Shown here: piece by piece, positions 18,208 to 27,082 of the stretch
Layout of the letters: each line of letters starts with the position of its first letter
Position numbering within the stretch: the first letter of the stretch is position 1
NCBI GenBank assembly: GCA_023667395.1
Contig: JAMPAC010000009.1
Coordinates: 1-64,000, forward strand
Source of the DNA: Blautia sp.
GTDB taxonomy: Bacteria > Bacillota > Clostridia > Lachnospirales > Lachnospiraceae
DNA: 64,000 bases
Direction of reading: 5' to 3'
The notes under the pieces: generated by a model
Seen by the model: the letters and a program-made list of their open reading frames with translations, nothing else
Databases searched by the model: none
What the model was told of the DNA's origin: nothing
Translations under genes and position numbers: made by a program

Positions 18208-18282
18208 GCAAGTCTCGCAAAATTGCCAGGCAATTACAATCGCCGGGCGCAATCGCCCTGGGAACGCAATTTTGACTTCGCT
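18208..18282. repeat. Structured intergenic element with nested inverted repeats
   Basis: An outer pair CAAAATTGC (18218-18226) / GCAATTTTG (18266-18274), extended by AAGTC/GACTT, encloses AATTGCC/GGCAATT, a GGGCG-CAAT-CGCCC hairpin (18245-18258) and a direct repeat CAATCGCC. The inner and outer arms compete for the same bases. It lies just downstream of the hybrid kinase stop codon. The AATTGC/GCAATT motif recalls the larger repeats at 30137 and 45792, but the rest differs. Confidence 0.5.
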
Positions 18283-18312
18283 GGAGGGGCTGTCTGAACT
18301 GTGACCAAGGAT

Positions 18313-20859
18313 TTACTGCAGATAATGAGCCAGGATATGCGTCAGCGCGTCCATATCAATGGGCTTGGAGGTATGGTCGTTCATGCCGCACTCCTTACAT
18401 TTCTGCACATCCTCGGAAAAGGCGTCCGCCGTCATGGCAATAATAGGCAGCCCTGCGTCAGCGCGGTCAAGCGCCCTGATGCTCCGGGTGGCTTCATATC
18501 CCGACATCACAGGCATCCGGATATCCATCAGGATAACCTGATAATAACCCACCTGTGACTTTTGAAACATTTCCACGCAGACCTGGCCGTTTTCCGCCCA
18601 GTCGATCTCTATGCCCCGGCTGGAAAGCAATTCCTTGGCGATCTCATAATTGAGATCGTTGTCCTCCGCCAGCAGGATCCTGACGCCGCTGAAATCCTCC
18701 CTAGGCGCTTTCTGCGCTTCCGGTACTTCCTGTCCGGAACCCATACATTGCAGCAGGCCGTGGTAGAGCGTGGACCTGAACAGGGGTTTCTGGATGAAAC
18801 CAATGATGCCTGCCCCGTTCGCATCCTCTTTCAGATCGCTCCAGTCATAGGACGCCGCCAAAAGCAGGGGCGCTTTCTCTCCGCACTTTTCACGGATTTT
18901 CCGGGCTGTTTCCAGACTGTCCCTGTTGTCCGCTTCCAGGTCAAAGATCACCGCCTGATAAGCGTCCTGCTGCCCCTGACGCTTTTCCATCATATCCATG
19001 GCGGAACTGTCATCCAGCGCCCACTCGCAGTTGACTGACATTTCCCCGAGGTGTGCCCCGGTTTCCCTGCAGGCCTGCTCGTTTTTGCTTACCAGCAGCA
19101 CGTTCCAGCCGGGAAGCGCCATATCCGCTTCCTTGCCAGTGACGCGTTCCATATCGATGGTCACATGGAATTCCGTTCCTTTGCCGACCTCGCTCTTTAA
19201 CTCGATGGTTCCGCCCATGGTGTCCACGATATACTTGCTGATGGCCATGCCAAGACCGGAACCCTCCGTCTTATTGACCCTGGCGTTGTCCTCCCTGGAA
19301 AAAGATTCAAAAATCTTATCCTGAAATTCGGGAGGCATTCCGATTCCGTTATCCTTTACCCGGAAGTGAACCCGCACATACCTGTCTCCCCGGGGCGATT
19401 CCTCCTGCGCCATGAAGAAAAGGATCTGGCCGCCCTCCGGCGTAAACTTGTAGGCATTGGACAGGAAATTGATCAGCACCTGGTTCAGCCTTACGCTGTC
19501 GCAGTACACTCCCTCTGTCAGGATATCGGAAAGGATGATCTCGAACTTCTGGTTCTTCGACCTGACCTGGGGCAGGATAATGCTCACGATGCTCTCCATG
19601 GTCTCCCTAAGCGAGATGATCTCCGGATTCAGCGTCATCTTCCCGCTCTCGATCTTGGACATGTCCAGGACGTCGTTGATCAGCCCGAGGAGATGACGGC
19701 TTGACAGCGTGATCTTGTTCAGGCAGTTGGCCAGCTGGTTCTTGTCGTCCATATTGGCGGTGGCGATGGCAGTCATTCCTATAATGGCGTTCATGGGCGT
19801 CCTGATATCATGGCTCATGTTGGACAGGAACTCACTCTTTGCCTTATTCGCCTTGATGGCCTCATTGCGGGCCGCCTCCGTCTCCGCAAGCTGCGCTTTT
19901 GTCATCCTGTAGTACAGGACAAACACGATCATGAAGATCGCAAACATGATCAGCAGCGCCATCGAGAAAGCGTAAAGCCTCTGATGATCCAGTTTCTGCA
20001 CAATATGATCCAGTTCGTCAAAGGAGAGTACCGTCACCAGATACCATTCGGAATACGCCAGAGGCGTCACATACACGCACTTCGTCCCGCCGTAGGTGGC
20101 CACAATATCCGTAAAAAGCGTCCTGTCCATGATAGCATCCCGAATGTTTCTCTCATAGTATTCCGCGTCCTTTTCCCCTGTATCCTTTACCCGTGCGTAG
20201 ATGCGTTCATAAAAATTAGCTTCCGTCACGGCATTATTTTTAATCACAAAATCGCCGTTGCTTCTGATGATATGGGAATAAGACTCCTCGTCACCGTTAT
20301 CCAGGGCAAGCGTTGTGTAGACATACCGAAGATCGATACCGCCCACCAGCGCCACGCTCTTTCGCCCGTCTTTCATATCATACCCACAGGGAACGCCCAG
20401 CAGCACCAGTTCCATTTCCTGATCCGGGATATAGGCGGCGGCTATCTTTTCCTCGCCGTTCAACAGATCCTCCAGAAACGCTTCCGTATAAGGTATGATT
20501 ACCGGATCGCCCAGGATCTGCTCGAAGCTGCCGTCCGCCGCCATAAGCGCCAGGAACTCAAATTCCCTGGCAATGGCGCTTACGCGCATGCTTTCTGTCA
20601 GCTCCTCCCCCTGAAGCTTCCCGTCGGGAGGCATGGTCTTAATGATACTTTCCACCTGGGCCAGCTTAATATCCATGGTGGTACGGAAATGGCTCGTTAT
20701 CTGCGCGCTCATCCTTTCCATGTACAGATTGCTGATCTCTGTGGTGGTCTCCCTGCTCTTTGCCGCCATTCGGTTCATCAGAAAGAAAAAGACGCATGCA
20801 CACAATATGAACATCAGTACAAAGCTGCCCGTCAGGACACGAGAAGTTTTATTTTTCAT
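18313..20859 (-). CDS. Cache-domain hybrid sensor histidine kinase / response regulator
   Basis: 848 residues. A membrane helix (about 8-28), an extracytoplasmic Cache-like sensor (about 35-285) and a second helix (about 295-317) lead to a short coiled linker. The HisKA domain has phosphoacceptor His350 (NMSHDIRTPMNA), followed by a HATPase domain (NFLSNAYKFT, DNGIGMP, GSGLGM) and two receiver domains. The first receiver keeps an Asp in VIFDLEAD but has lost the acidic pocket (SKNE), so it looks degenerate. The second is complete, with Asp779 in LMDIRMP. Such kinases in gut Clostridia sense small extracellular ligands. No partner output regulator is adjacent. Confidence 0.92.
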   Translation of the reverse strand: MKNKTSRVLTGSFVLMFILCACVFFFLMNRMAAKSRETTTEISNLYMERMSAQITSHFRTTMDIKLAQVESIIKTMPPDGKLQGEELTESMRVSAIAREFEFLALMAADGSFEQILGDPVIIPYTEAFLEDLLNGEEKIAAAYIPDQEMELVLLGVPCGYDMKDGRKSVALVGGIDLRYVYTTLALDNGDEESYSHIIRSNGDFVIKNNAVTEANFYERIYARVKDTGEKDAEYYERNIRDAIMDRTLFTDIVATYGGTKCVYVTPLAYSEWYLVTVLSFDELDHIVQKLDHQRLYAFSMALLIMFAIFMIVFVLYYRMTKAQLAETEAARNEAIKANKAKSEFLSNMSHDIRTPMNAIIGMTAIATANMDDKNQLANCLNKITLSSRHLLGLINDVLDMSKIESGKMTLNPEIISLRETMESIVSIILPQVRSKNQKFEIILSDILTEGVYCDSVRLNQVLINFLSNAYKFTPEGGQILFFMAQEESPRGDRYVRVHFRVKDNGIGMPPEFQDKIFESFSREDNARVNKTEGSGLGMAISKYIVDTMGGTIELKSEVGKGTEFHVTIDMERVTGKEADMALPGWNVLLVSKNEQACRETGAHLGEMSVNCEWALDDSSAMDMMEKRQGQQDAYQAVIFDLEADNRDSLETARKIREKCGEKAPLLLAASYDWSDLKEDANGAGIIGFIQKPLFRSTLYHGLLQCMGSGQEVPEAQKAPREDFSGVRILLAEDNDLNYEIAKELLSSRGIEIDWAENGQVCVEMFQKSQVGYYQVILMDIRMPVMSGYEATRSIRALDRADAGLPIIAMTADAFSEDVQKCKECGMNDHTSKPIDMDALTHILAHYLQ

Positions 20860-20961
20860 TCTTCCCTCTCATTCCGCCGCGCAAGCGGCATTTTAATCAG
20901 TGGAACTTTAGGACGCACAGCGTCACAAATTCCGAAATTGAAATTTTCAATTTTCAATCTT

Positions 20962-21978
20962 TTACCCCTTTTTAATTGCGGTTTTCAACACCGGGTACAA
21001 CGATTGTGCCATTCTCATAAAGCCCAGAGCGTTGGGATGAGTTCCGTCCACAAGACATTCCGTCCGTTCCTCATCGCTGAAAAAGCCGCCACCGTCCAAG
21101 AACCATACCCTGCGATCCCCATCCGCCAGGGCGTTCTCATAAGTCCGGCGGATCATGTCCCTCCGCTCAGCCGCATTACTTTTATCTCCCTCCACATCCG
21201 GTCTGCTCATAATGATAACGGGAACCTCCGGGTGCGCCCGTCTGACGATCCTGAAAAACTTCTCATGGGTATCGGCCAGATGTTCAGGGTCGGGAGCATT
21301 GTGGTCATAGTCGTACACAAATGCGCTCATCTCCGGCAATGATGCTATATATTCGGCAAATTCCCTTTCTCCCCGGGCAGAACCGGAAAAGCCGAAATTA
21401 TAATAATCCGCGTCCAGCCACCTGCACACAATGCTGGTGTAGGCGTTTCCCACTCTCGACGCACAGCCGCCCTCCGTGATGGATGAGCCGTAGAAAACAA
21501 TGGGCTGCCTGACAGAATACTCCTCCGCTTCCTCCATATGGGCATCCTCATCGATGCCGATCTCCATACTGAGCAGGTGGTCGTTTCTGGGCAGATTGAT
21601 TGTGACCGTCTCCATCCGCGCATTTTTCTGAAAAAGCTTCTCCACCGTTACCTCTTCCATGGTGTGTTCCTGCGGAGCCACATAACCCCAAAATACGGAT
21701 TCCCTGCCTTTGCCCAGGTATAGATCCGCCCCTGCGGAGCCGGAAAGGGGGATATTGATATCCTCCTTCGCCTGCGCCAGGGTCATCCGCACGCAGAGAT
21801 CGGCGGAATCCGTGCGGAAACGAACCCTGCCCCCTACGGCCCTTTTCCCCAGGAAATCATACTGTGGCAGCAGATCCATAATGTGTGGCTCCAATCTCCA
21901 AAACTGTCTCTTTTCTCTGTCCGCCACCGCAAGACCATATATTCGAATGGGAAATTCCGTTATATGATAAAATTTCAT
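20962..21978 (-). CDS. SGNH/GDSL-type esterase
   Basis: 338 residues, no signal peptide. An N-terminal beta-sandwich accessory domain (about 1-155) precedes an SGNH hydrolase domain. The nucleophile serine is in FYGSSITEG (near residue 170), block II glycine in FGFSGSARGE, and the Asp-His pair in LVDGTHPNALG near 315. This two-domain form is seen in SsfX3-like acyl- or carbohydrate-esterases. It probably deacylates a small or sugar substrate in the cytoplasm. It lies 27 bases after the pyrophosphatase-kinase gene, so they may share a transcript. Confidence 0.88.
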   Translation of the reverse strand: MKFYHITEFPIRIYGLAVADREKRQFWRLEPHIMDLLPQYDFLGKRAVGGRVRFRTDSADLCVRMTLAQAKEDINIPLSGSAGADLYLGKGRESVFWGYVAPQEHTMEEVTVEKLFQKNARMETVTINLPRNDHLLSMEIGIDEDAHMEEAEEYSVRQPIVFYGSSITEGGCASRVGNAYTSIVCRWLDADYYNFGFSGSARGEREFAEYIASLPEMSAFVYDYDHNAPDPEHLADTHEKFFRIVRRAHPEVPVIIMSRPDVEGDKSNAAERRDMIRRTYENALADGDRRVWFLDGGGFFSDEERTECLVDGTHPNALGFMRMAQSLYPVLKTAIKKG

Positions 21979-22005
21979 TTCTATGCAAACCTTTCTGCTT
22001 CATTA

Positions 22006-24699
22006 TCAGGAAACGTTGTTCCTGCCCAGGACTGTCTGGATCAGTTCCTGCAGTTCATGGATATCGATGGGCTTCGGGAAATGGGCGTTCATGCCTGCGT
22101 CCATGGATCTCTGATAATCCTCCGCAAAGGCGTTGGCCGACAGGGCTATAATGGGAATGCGCGCCAGCTGCCGGTTTTCAAGCTGCCGTATCCTTCTCGT
22201 GGCCTCGTGCCCATCCATCACCGGCATCTGAATATCCATCAGGATCAGGTCATAATAACCCGGTTCGGAATGTTCCACTTTCCCCAGTCCTATGCTTCCA
22301 TCCTCCGCCGTTTCCACAAGGAATCCCTGCCTGGTGAGCAGTTCCTCCGCGATCTCCATATTGATCTCATTGTCCTCCACCAGCAGGATTCTCTTTCCTT
22401 TCAGGAAATCCTGATCGACATCGATGTCTGATACTGTGGCGTCGTTGGATTCCTGACCCTCCTGCAGTCTCAGGCGCAGGCTGACCGTGAACCGGCTTCC
22501 TTTCCCCGGTTCGCTCTCAACCTTGATATCCCCTTTCATCATATCCACCATGTTCTTCACTACCGTAAGACCCAGGCCCGTCCCTGGGACGCCGCTCTGG
22601 GTGGTGTTGCTTTCCCGCTTGAAAGGATCGAACAGGCTGCCGATAAATTCCTGTGAGATGCCGATTCCATTGTCCTCCACGATAAACCGGTACATGCCGT
22701 AACCCGGAAAATCGTTCTCTACCTCCTCGGCGGTCAGGGAAATATTTCCTCCCGGTTCCGTATATTTTACCGCATTGTCCAGCAGCTGGCACAGAACCTC
22801 CTTGATACGTCTGTAATCCGCCACCACCGCAAAACGGTTGATCCCGGATTTATTCAGCAGAAAATGCAGGGATTTGGCATTTATCTCAAACATCACTGCT
22901 TTCTCTACCTCCGCAAGCAGATCCGCCAGATGACATTCGCCTTCCACCAGATTGACTTTCCCTGACTCCATGCGGGTGATCTCAAGGGACTCGTTGACAA
23001 TGGAAAGCAGCTGTTCGCCGGAGATACGGATCTTCTTATTATATTCATCGATCCTGTCCGGTTCCATGACGTGATTCCTGATCAGTTCCGTATAGCCGAT
23101 AATGGCGTTTAAGGGCGTGCGAATGTCATGGGACATATTGGATAAAAACACGCTCCGCGCCAGGTTGGCAGTCTCCGCCCGCTGCAGGGCGCTCTGCAGA
23201 AGATTCTGCCTCTCAACCTGGTCGGTGATATCTTTTACCACAAATAAAGTCACAATATCGCCCGTATACTCATTTTTCCCAAGCAACAGCATGTAAAAAC
23301 ACAGTCGCTTCTGTCCCATGGCGTCCATGGACCATCCCTCAAAGGTCTGCTCCAGTTCCCCCGCCTCATAGCACCGGATCAGCCGCTTGATATCGAAAAA
23401 CTCCCTGTATTCCTCCAGGGATTCCGGCGCCACATTCCGCGCGCAGGACTCGATATAATCCGTGTACTTCCCATAGGGCTTCGGATTCATATACTCAAAC
23501 AGATCATAAACCTTTCCCTCCGATAACTGCGGGACGTCGCCGATCAGCCTGTCCGTACTCAGGTTGACCTCAAAAAAGGTGATGGCGTCATATAAAATGG
23601 CTTTCTTATACTGGCTCTCCCGCACGTTTGCGCTGCGGAGTTCCTCGTTCACCCTCTCCAGCTTATGCATCCTCTGTTTCATCCGGTCGGTGGCGTCCTC
23701 AATGAATACCAGGAAGATATCCCCATACATCTCCGTATGCAGGAAATGACCGTAATCCTCTATCCAGCGCACGCTTCCGTCTTTCTGGATGATCCTGTAT
23801 TCCACATAATCCAGGTCATAGACGCTGTTCGCGATCTGCGAGGCAATACTTTTCTCCACACTGTCAACATCCCCGGAATACACCATCCCCCTGAAAGTAT
23901 ATCCCGTCAGTTCCCGGAATTCGGCCTCCGTATCACAGCCGAATATCCGCAGTATGGCCTTGTTGGCATAGATCAGTTCTTCCTTTCCGTCCGCGTGATA
24001 AATGAAAAAGCCTCCCGGCATCCCCTCCAGGATCAATTCCATCATGGGAATGGTCTTTTCATCAAAATTCCGGAAAAAGTCCTTTTCCCGCTTCGTATGT
24101 ATGGAAGTTCGTTTAAAAAATTCCAGAAACCCGTCCTCCACCGCCACCTGATCCAATTCCGCTTCCGGCAGATCATAGTAATATTTGCCTGTTTTAATGT
24201 CCATGGACAGACTGTCCAGGGGAAAGCCCTTATTTAAGATTCCATGGGGCTTTGACGTAATAATGAATTTCGCGCTTTCCAGGGACGCGTCCATGGCCTC
24301 GTAAGTATGCTCCTCGTCCATCACAAAACAGATGGCGTTCTTATAACAGGCAGTCAGGTCGCCGTATTTTACCGCCAGCGCGGCATAATGAGCCAGCATC
24401 TCCTCGTCGCTCAGATACTTCCCATTGACAGTCCTTACATGCACCCCCGGCTGATCCTCCTCCGGTACATTGTCAAAATACAGCCCGGAATCGCAGGAAA
24501 ATACAGGCATGTGGAATGCCTCATAATATGCCGCTGCTTTCTGCCTGGCATTTTCCAGAGGGGTTTCCCCATCCTCCGGGACGTCAGGGATCTCCATATC
24601 CAAATCTTTCAGCCCGATCAGTTCTATGTCCAGAGCTGCCAGACGGCGTTTCATTGATGTCAGTTTTGCCGGATTGCCTGTGCCGTATAATATCTTCAT
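22006..24699 (-). CDS. RdgB/HAM1-like pyrophosphatase domain fused to PAS hybrid histidine kinase
   Basis: 897 residues from the ATG at 24699, which has AAAGAGGG seven bases upstream; a longer frame to 24810 would overlap the preceding gene. Residues 1-195 match inosine/xanthosine triphosphate pyrophosphatases: GTGNPAK (6-12), EDGETPLENARQKA (42-55) and CDSGL (69-73). The later GFGYDP and SHR motifs of that family are absent. Then come a PAS domain (about 215-340), a second PAS-like region (about 365-495), HisKA with His524, a HATPase domain (DNAVKYT, DNGIG, GTGLG) and a receiver with Asp822. There are no membrane helices. The fusion suggests a cytoplasmic nucleotide-responsive kinase. Confidence 0.88.
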   Translation of the reverse strand: MKILYGTGNPAKLTSMKRRLAALDIELIGLKDLDMEIPDVPEDGETPLENARQKAAAYYEAFHMPVFSCDSGLYFDNVPEEDQPGVHVRTVNGKYLSDEEMLAHYAALAVKYGDLTACYKNAICFVMDEEHTYEAMDASLESAKFIITSKPHGILNKGFPLDSLSMDIKTGKYYYDLPEAELDQVAVEDGFLEFFKRTSIHTKREKDFFRNFDEKTIPMMELILEGMPGGFFIYHADGKEELIYANKAILRIFGCDTEAEFRELTGYTFRGMVYSGDVDSVEKSIASQIANSVYDLDYVEYRIIQKDGSVRWIEDYGHFLHTEMYGDIFLVFIEDATDRMKQRMHKLERVNEELRSANVRESQYKKAILYDAITFFEVNLSTDRLIGDVPQLSEGKVYDLFEYMNPKPYGKYTDYIESCARNVAPESLEEYREFFDIKRLIRCYEAGELEQTFEGWSMDAMGQKRLCFYMLLLGKNEYTGDIVTLFVVKDITDQVERQNLLQSALQRAETANLARSVFLSNMSHDIRTPLNAIIGYTELIRNHVMEPDRIDEYNKKIRISGEQLLSIVNESLEITRMESGKVNLVEGECHLADLLAEVEKAVMFEINAKSLHFLLNKSGINRFAVVADYRRIKEVLCQLLDNAVKYTEPGGNISLTAEEVENDFPGYGMYRFIVEDNGIGISQEFIGSLFDPFKRESNTTQSGVPGTGLGLTVVKNMVDMMKGDIKVESEPGKGSRFTVSLRLRLQEGQESNDATVSDIDVDQDFLKGKRILLVEDNEINMEIAEELLTRQGFLVETAEDGSIGLGKVEHSEPGYYDLILMDIQMPVMDGHEATRRIRQLENRQLARIPIIALSANAFAEDYQRSMDAGMNAHFPKPIDIHELQELIQTVLGRNNVS

Positions 24700-24742
24700 G
24701 TGATCCCTCTTTACTTTTGCTTTGTCTCTCCAGGTTTGACCA

Positions 24743-25189
24743 TTATTGATTCCCTTTCCGCTCTCTCCGCTTTTTCTGCGCTTCGCTTGACCATGTACAG
24801 ATAAATACAAAGAACATGATGAGCGCCCCTATGAGCGCCACAAAATATGCGGTGGCAACAGGGGTTGAAGTCTGCACGCCCTCCACATTCGCATATAGCT
24901 TCCCGTTGGAAAGATACGCCGTAACCGTCGAACCCTCGCGGTAAGAATACGCGTTATGCGCGTTTTTCAGATCGTATTCCCTGCCCTGATACAGAACCTT
25001 GATCTCATATTCCGTTGTGGTAGACCTGGAATATCCCGTCCTGTAGGTTGTCTGTACCGTGTTCGAACTGACCACCGTTACCTTTACTTCCTCATACTCC
25101 ACATCGGCGTTGTCCATGGGTCCCCTCAACAGTACAGCCGCCACGATCAGGATCCCGGTGATGATCCCCAATACCCATACTTTTTTCAT
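24743..25189 (-). CDS. DUF3592-like membrane protein
   Basis: 148 residues. An N-terminal helix (about 5-21) is followed by an extracytoplasmic beta-rich region (about 30-108, with STTTEYEIKVLYQGREY and GSTVTAYLSNGKLY), a second helix (about 112-133) and a basic cytoplasmic tail. The layout resembles DUF3592-type proteins; function unknown. AAAGGAG precedes the ATG by seven bases and a good promoter lies just upstream. It ends 43 bases before the fused kinase start, so it may head that operon. Confidence 0.7.
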   Translation of the reverse strand: MKKVWVLGIITGILIVAAVLLRGPMDNADVEYEEVKVTVVSSNTVQTTYRTGYSRSTTTEYEIKVLYQGREYDLKNAHNAYSYREGSTVTAYLSNGKLYANVEGVQTSTPVATAYFVALIGALIMFFVFICTWSSEAQKKRRERKGNQ

Positions 25190-25227
25190 AGTCTTTCTCC
25201 TTTGACTGTAATACTTATTTCGTATCT

Positions 25228-25256
25228 ATTATAATTTACACGCCATAAAAAAACAA
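25228..25256 (-). promoter_or_regulatory. Promoter for the DUF3592-like gene and downstream kinase
   Basis: Minus strand TTGTTT (25256-25251), 17-base spacer, TATAAT (25233-25228). Confidence 0.65.
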
Positions 25257-25276
25257 TTATTTTCACATATTTTGGC

Positions 25277-25357
25277 GTAGTAGAAAAATACTACCGCTCT
25301 TTTTGGCCGGTAGTACGATTAACCGCCTTGTTAAAAACAAAAATCTTCCGGTAAGAT
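25277..25357 (+). promoter_or_regulatory. GTAGTA half-site array and promoter upstream of ABC operon
   Basis: GTAGTA (25277-25282) and TACTAC (25289-25294) form one dyad, and TACTACCG (25289-25296) with CGGTAGTA (25308-25315) a second, sharing the central half-site. A candidate promoter follows: TTGTTA (25328-25333), 18 bases, TAAGAT (25352-25357). The array is upstream of the -35 and could bind an activator. Read on the minus strand, the second dyad followed by TTTTT also resembles a terminator. Confidence 0.45.
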
Positions 25358-25389
25358 GAAGAAAAACAACAGAAAGGCAGGTAATCATC

Positions 25390-26340
25390 ATGACAGAGAT
25401 TGTATTCAAGGCAAGCGGACTCACAAAGAAATATCTGAAACCGGGCTTCGGACCCGGATGGATGACGCCTGTGCTGGATCATTTTAATATGGAGATCAGG
25501 CGCGGCGAGATCTACGGATTCGTGGGTTCTAACGGCGCGGGGAAGACCACGCTGATCCGCATTCTGGCAGGATTTGCCAGACCCACGGGCGGCAGGCTGG
25601 AATTATTTGGGGAAGAGGATCCCCGAAAGCTGTACCTGCAGCGCAGACGCATCAACGGCATCATTGAAAAACCCGCGATCTACCCCCATCTGACGGCAAA
25701 GGACAATCTGGAGGTCTGCAGGCTGCAGCGCGGAATCAGGGGAACGCAATGCATCACGGAAATCCTAAAGGCCGTGGATCTGTCTGATACCGGCCATAAA
25801 AAGGCAAAGAACTTTTCCCTGGGGATGAAACAGCGGCTGGGTATTGCCATGGCGCTTTTGGGGGAGCCGGAGTTTCTGTTCCTGGATGAACCCATCAACG
25901 GCCTGGATCCCGAGGGAATGGCGGCTCTGCGGGAACTTTTGGGAAGACTGCACCGGGAAAGGGGCATTACCATCCTGATCTCCAGCCACCTGTTGAGCGA
26001 ACTGCATCAGCTGGCCACATGTTACGGGTTCATCCACGACGGGAAAATGCTGGAGCAGATCACTTCAGAAGAACTGGACAGGAAATGCGGGAAGTACCTG
26101 CATATAAAGGTAGACCAGGCGGCAAAAGCGGAAGCTTTCCTGCGGAAAACCTTTCAGCTGCACAATCTGGAAACAGTACCGAACAACGAGATCAATGCAT
26201 ACGACATACCGGATCAGCTGGAAAGCGGGGAAATATGCAAGGCGCTGATCCAGGCAGGAATCCATGTGAAAACAGTGGCGGTAAAGGATACGGATCTGGA
26301 AAAATATTATCTTTCACTGATAGGGAGGACAACAAAATGA
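25390..26340 (+). CDS. ABC transporter ATP-binding protein (BcrA/bacitracin-resistance type)
   Basis: 316 residues. Walker A GSNGAGKTT at about 46-54, signature NFSLGMKQRL, Walker B FLFLDEPINGLDP and switch SSH are all present. The signature with SLGM rather than SGG, and the C-terminal domain of about 90 residues, match the BcrA-like ATPases of peptide-antibiotic and lantibiotic self-protection exporters. The permease gene overlaps by four bases (ATGA). A CGGTAGTA inverted-repeat array and promoter lie upstream. The substrate is inferred only from family. Confidence 0.9.
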   Translation: MTEIVFKASGLTKKYLKPGFGPGWMTPVLDHFNMEIRRGEIYGFVGSNGAGKTTLIRILAGFARPTGGRLELFGEEDPRKLYLQRRRINGIIEKPAIYPHLTAKDNLEVCRLQRGIRGTQCITEILKAVDLSDTGHKKAKNFSLGMKQRLGIAMALLGEPEFLFLDEPINGLDPEGMAALRELLGRLHRERGITILISSHLLSELHQLATCYGFIHDGKMLEQITSEELDRKCGKYLHIKVDQAAKAEAFLRKTFQLHNLETVPNNEINAYDIPDQLESGEICKALIQAGIHVKTVAVKDTDLEKYYLSLIGRTTK

Positions 26341-27074
26341 AGAATTTGATTAAGGCGGAATTTTTTAAGCTTTTCAAATCGACGGGCTACAGGATCATGC
26401 TGGCGCTGTCTGTGGGAGTGGGACTGTTTTTTGCCTCATTTGCGGTCAGTCATGCCTCCCGGATGTCGGGATACGCCGTATTATCCAATATGGTCTCTTT
26501 CGTCCTGTTCCATTTCATCTTCACGGGTTCCTTTACAGCCGTTTTCCTTTGCGGCGAATTTTCCGACCGCACCATGGGAACAGGCCTGTTCTGCGGTCTG
26601 CCCCGGCGCAGCGTGTTCCTGTCCAAGCTTGCGGCCTATTTCGCGGGACTGTTAGTCCTGTTGTCCATGGTGGTGGTAGTGCCGACGGTGATCATCTCCA
26701 AAGTAAATGGGTTTGGAATAGAACTGACAGCGGCAAACAACATGACGATCCTGACGCAGATAATCTTCTTCTGGCTGGTATGCTCCGCCATGGGAGGTTT
26801 CTTCCTTTTCCTGGCGCTGGCAACGAAAAGCGCAATAGCCACCATAGGGGTCGGCCTGGGGATCGCACAGTCCCTGTTGGTACTGACTTCCAACTATGTT
26901 AATTCGGGCGTGGAAAGATATGCCCCGGCAAAATATTCCTTTGTCTACCAAATGTTCGTCCTGGAGGACTGGGAGCATCTGCAAAAGGGACTGTTCCTCG
27001 AGGTTTCCCTGATCACGCTTGCCGTGACGCTGATCGCGTCGGCATGGATCTTTGAGAGATCGGAACTGAAGTAA
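26337..27074 (+). CDS. ABC-2 type permease, partner of BcrA-like ATPase
   Basis: 245 residues from the ATG at 26337, which overlaps the ATPase stop and has AGGGAGG nearby; a frame extending to 26019 is only an overlap inside the ATPase gene. About six membrane helices are visible (near 18-38, 50-75, 100-125, 140-165, 170-190 and 215-238). The start KAEFFKLFKSTGYRIM is typical of BcrB/LanFE-type ABC-2 permeases. It works with the ATPase encoded just upstream at the membrane. The gene ends nine bases before the convergent peptidase gene. Confidence 0.87.
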   Translation: MKNLIKAEFFKLFKSTGYRIMLALSVGVGLFFASFAVSHASRMSGYAVLSNMVSFVLFHFIFTGSFTAVFLCGEFSDRTMGTGLFCGLPRRSVFLSKLAAYFAGLLVLLSMVVVVPTVIISKVNGFGIELTAANNMTILTQIIFFWLVCSAMGGFFLFLALATKSAIATIGVGLGIAQSLLVLTSNYVNSGVERYAPAKYSFVYQMFVLEDWEHLQKGLFLEVSLITLAVTLIASAWIFERSELK

Positions 27075-27082
27075 GGCGGGAA

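Noticed and set aside
19810..21342. A 510-residue plus-strand open frame opposite the hybrid kinase and esterase
   Set aside because: It spans two well-supported minus-strand genes and their gap, and shows no domain.
26019..26336. An N-terminal extension of the BcrA-linked permease
   Set aside because: It runs out of frame inside the ATPase gene. The ATG at 26337 with a good site and ATGA overlap is the true start.
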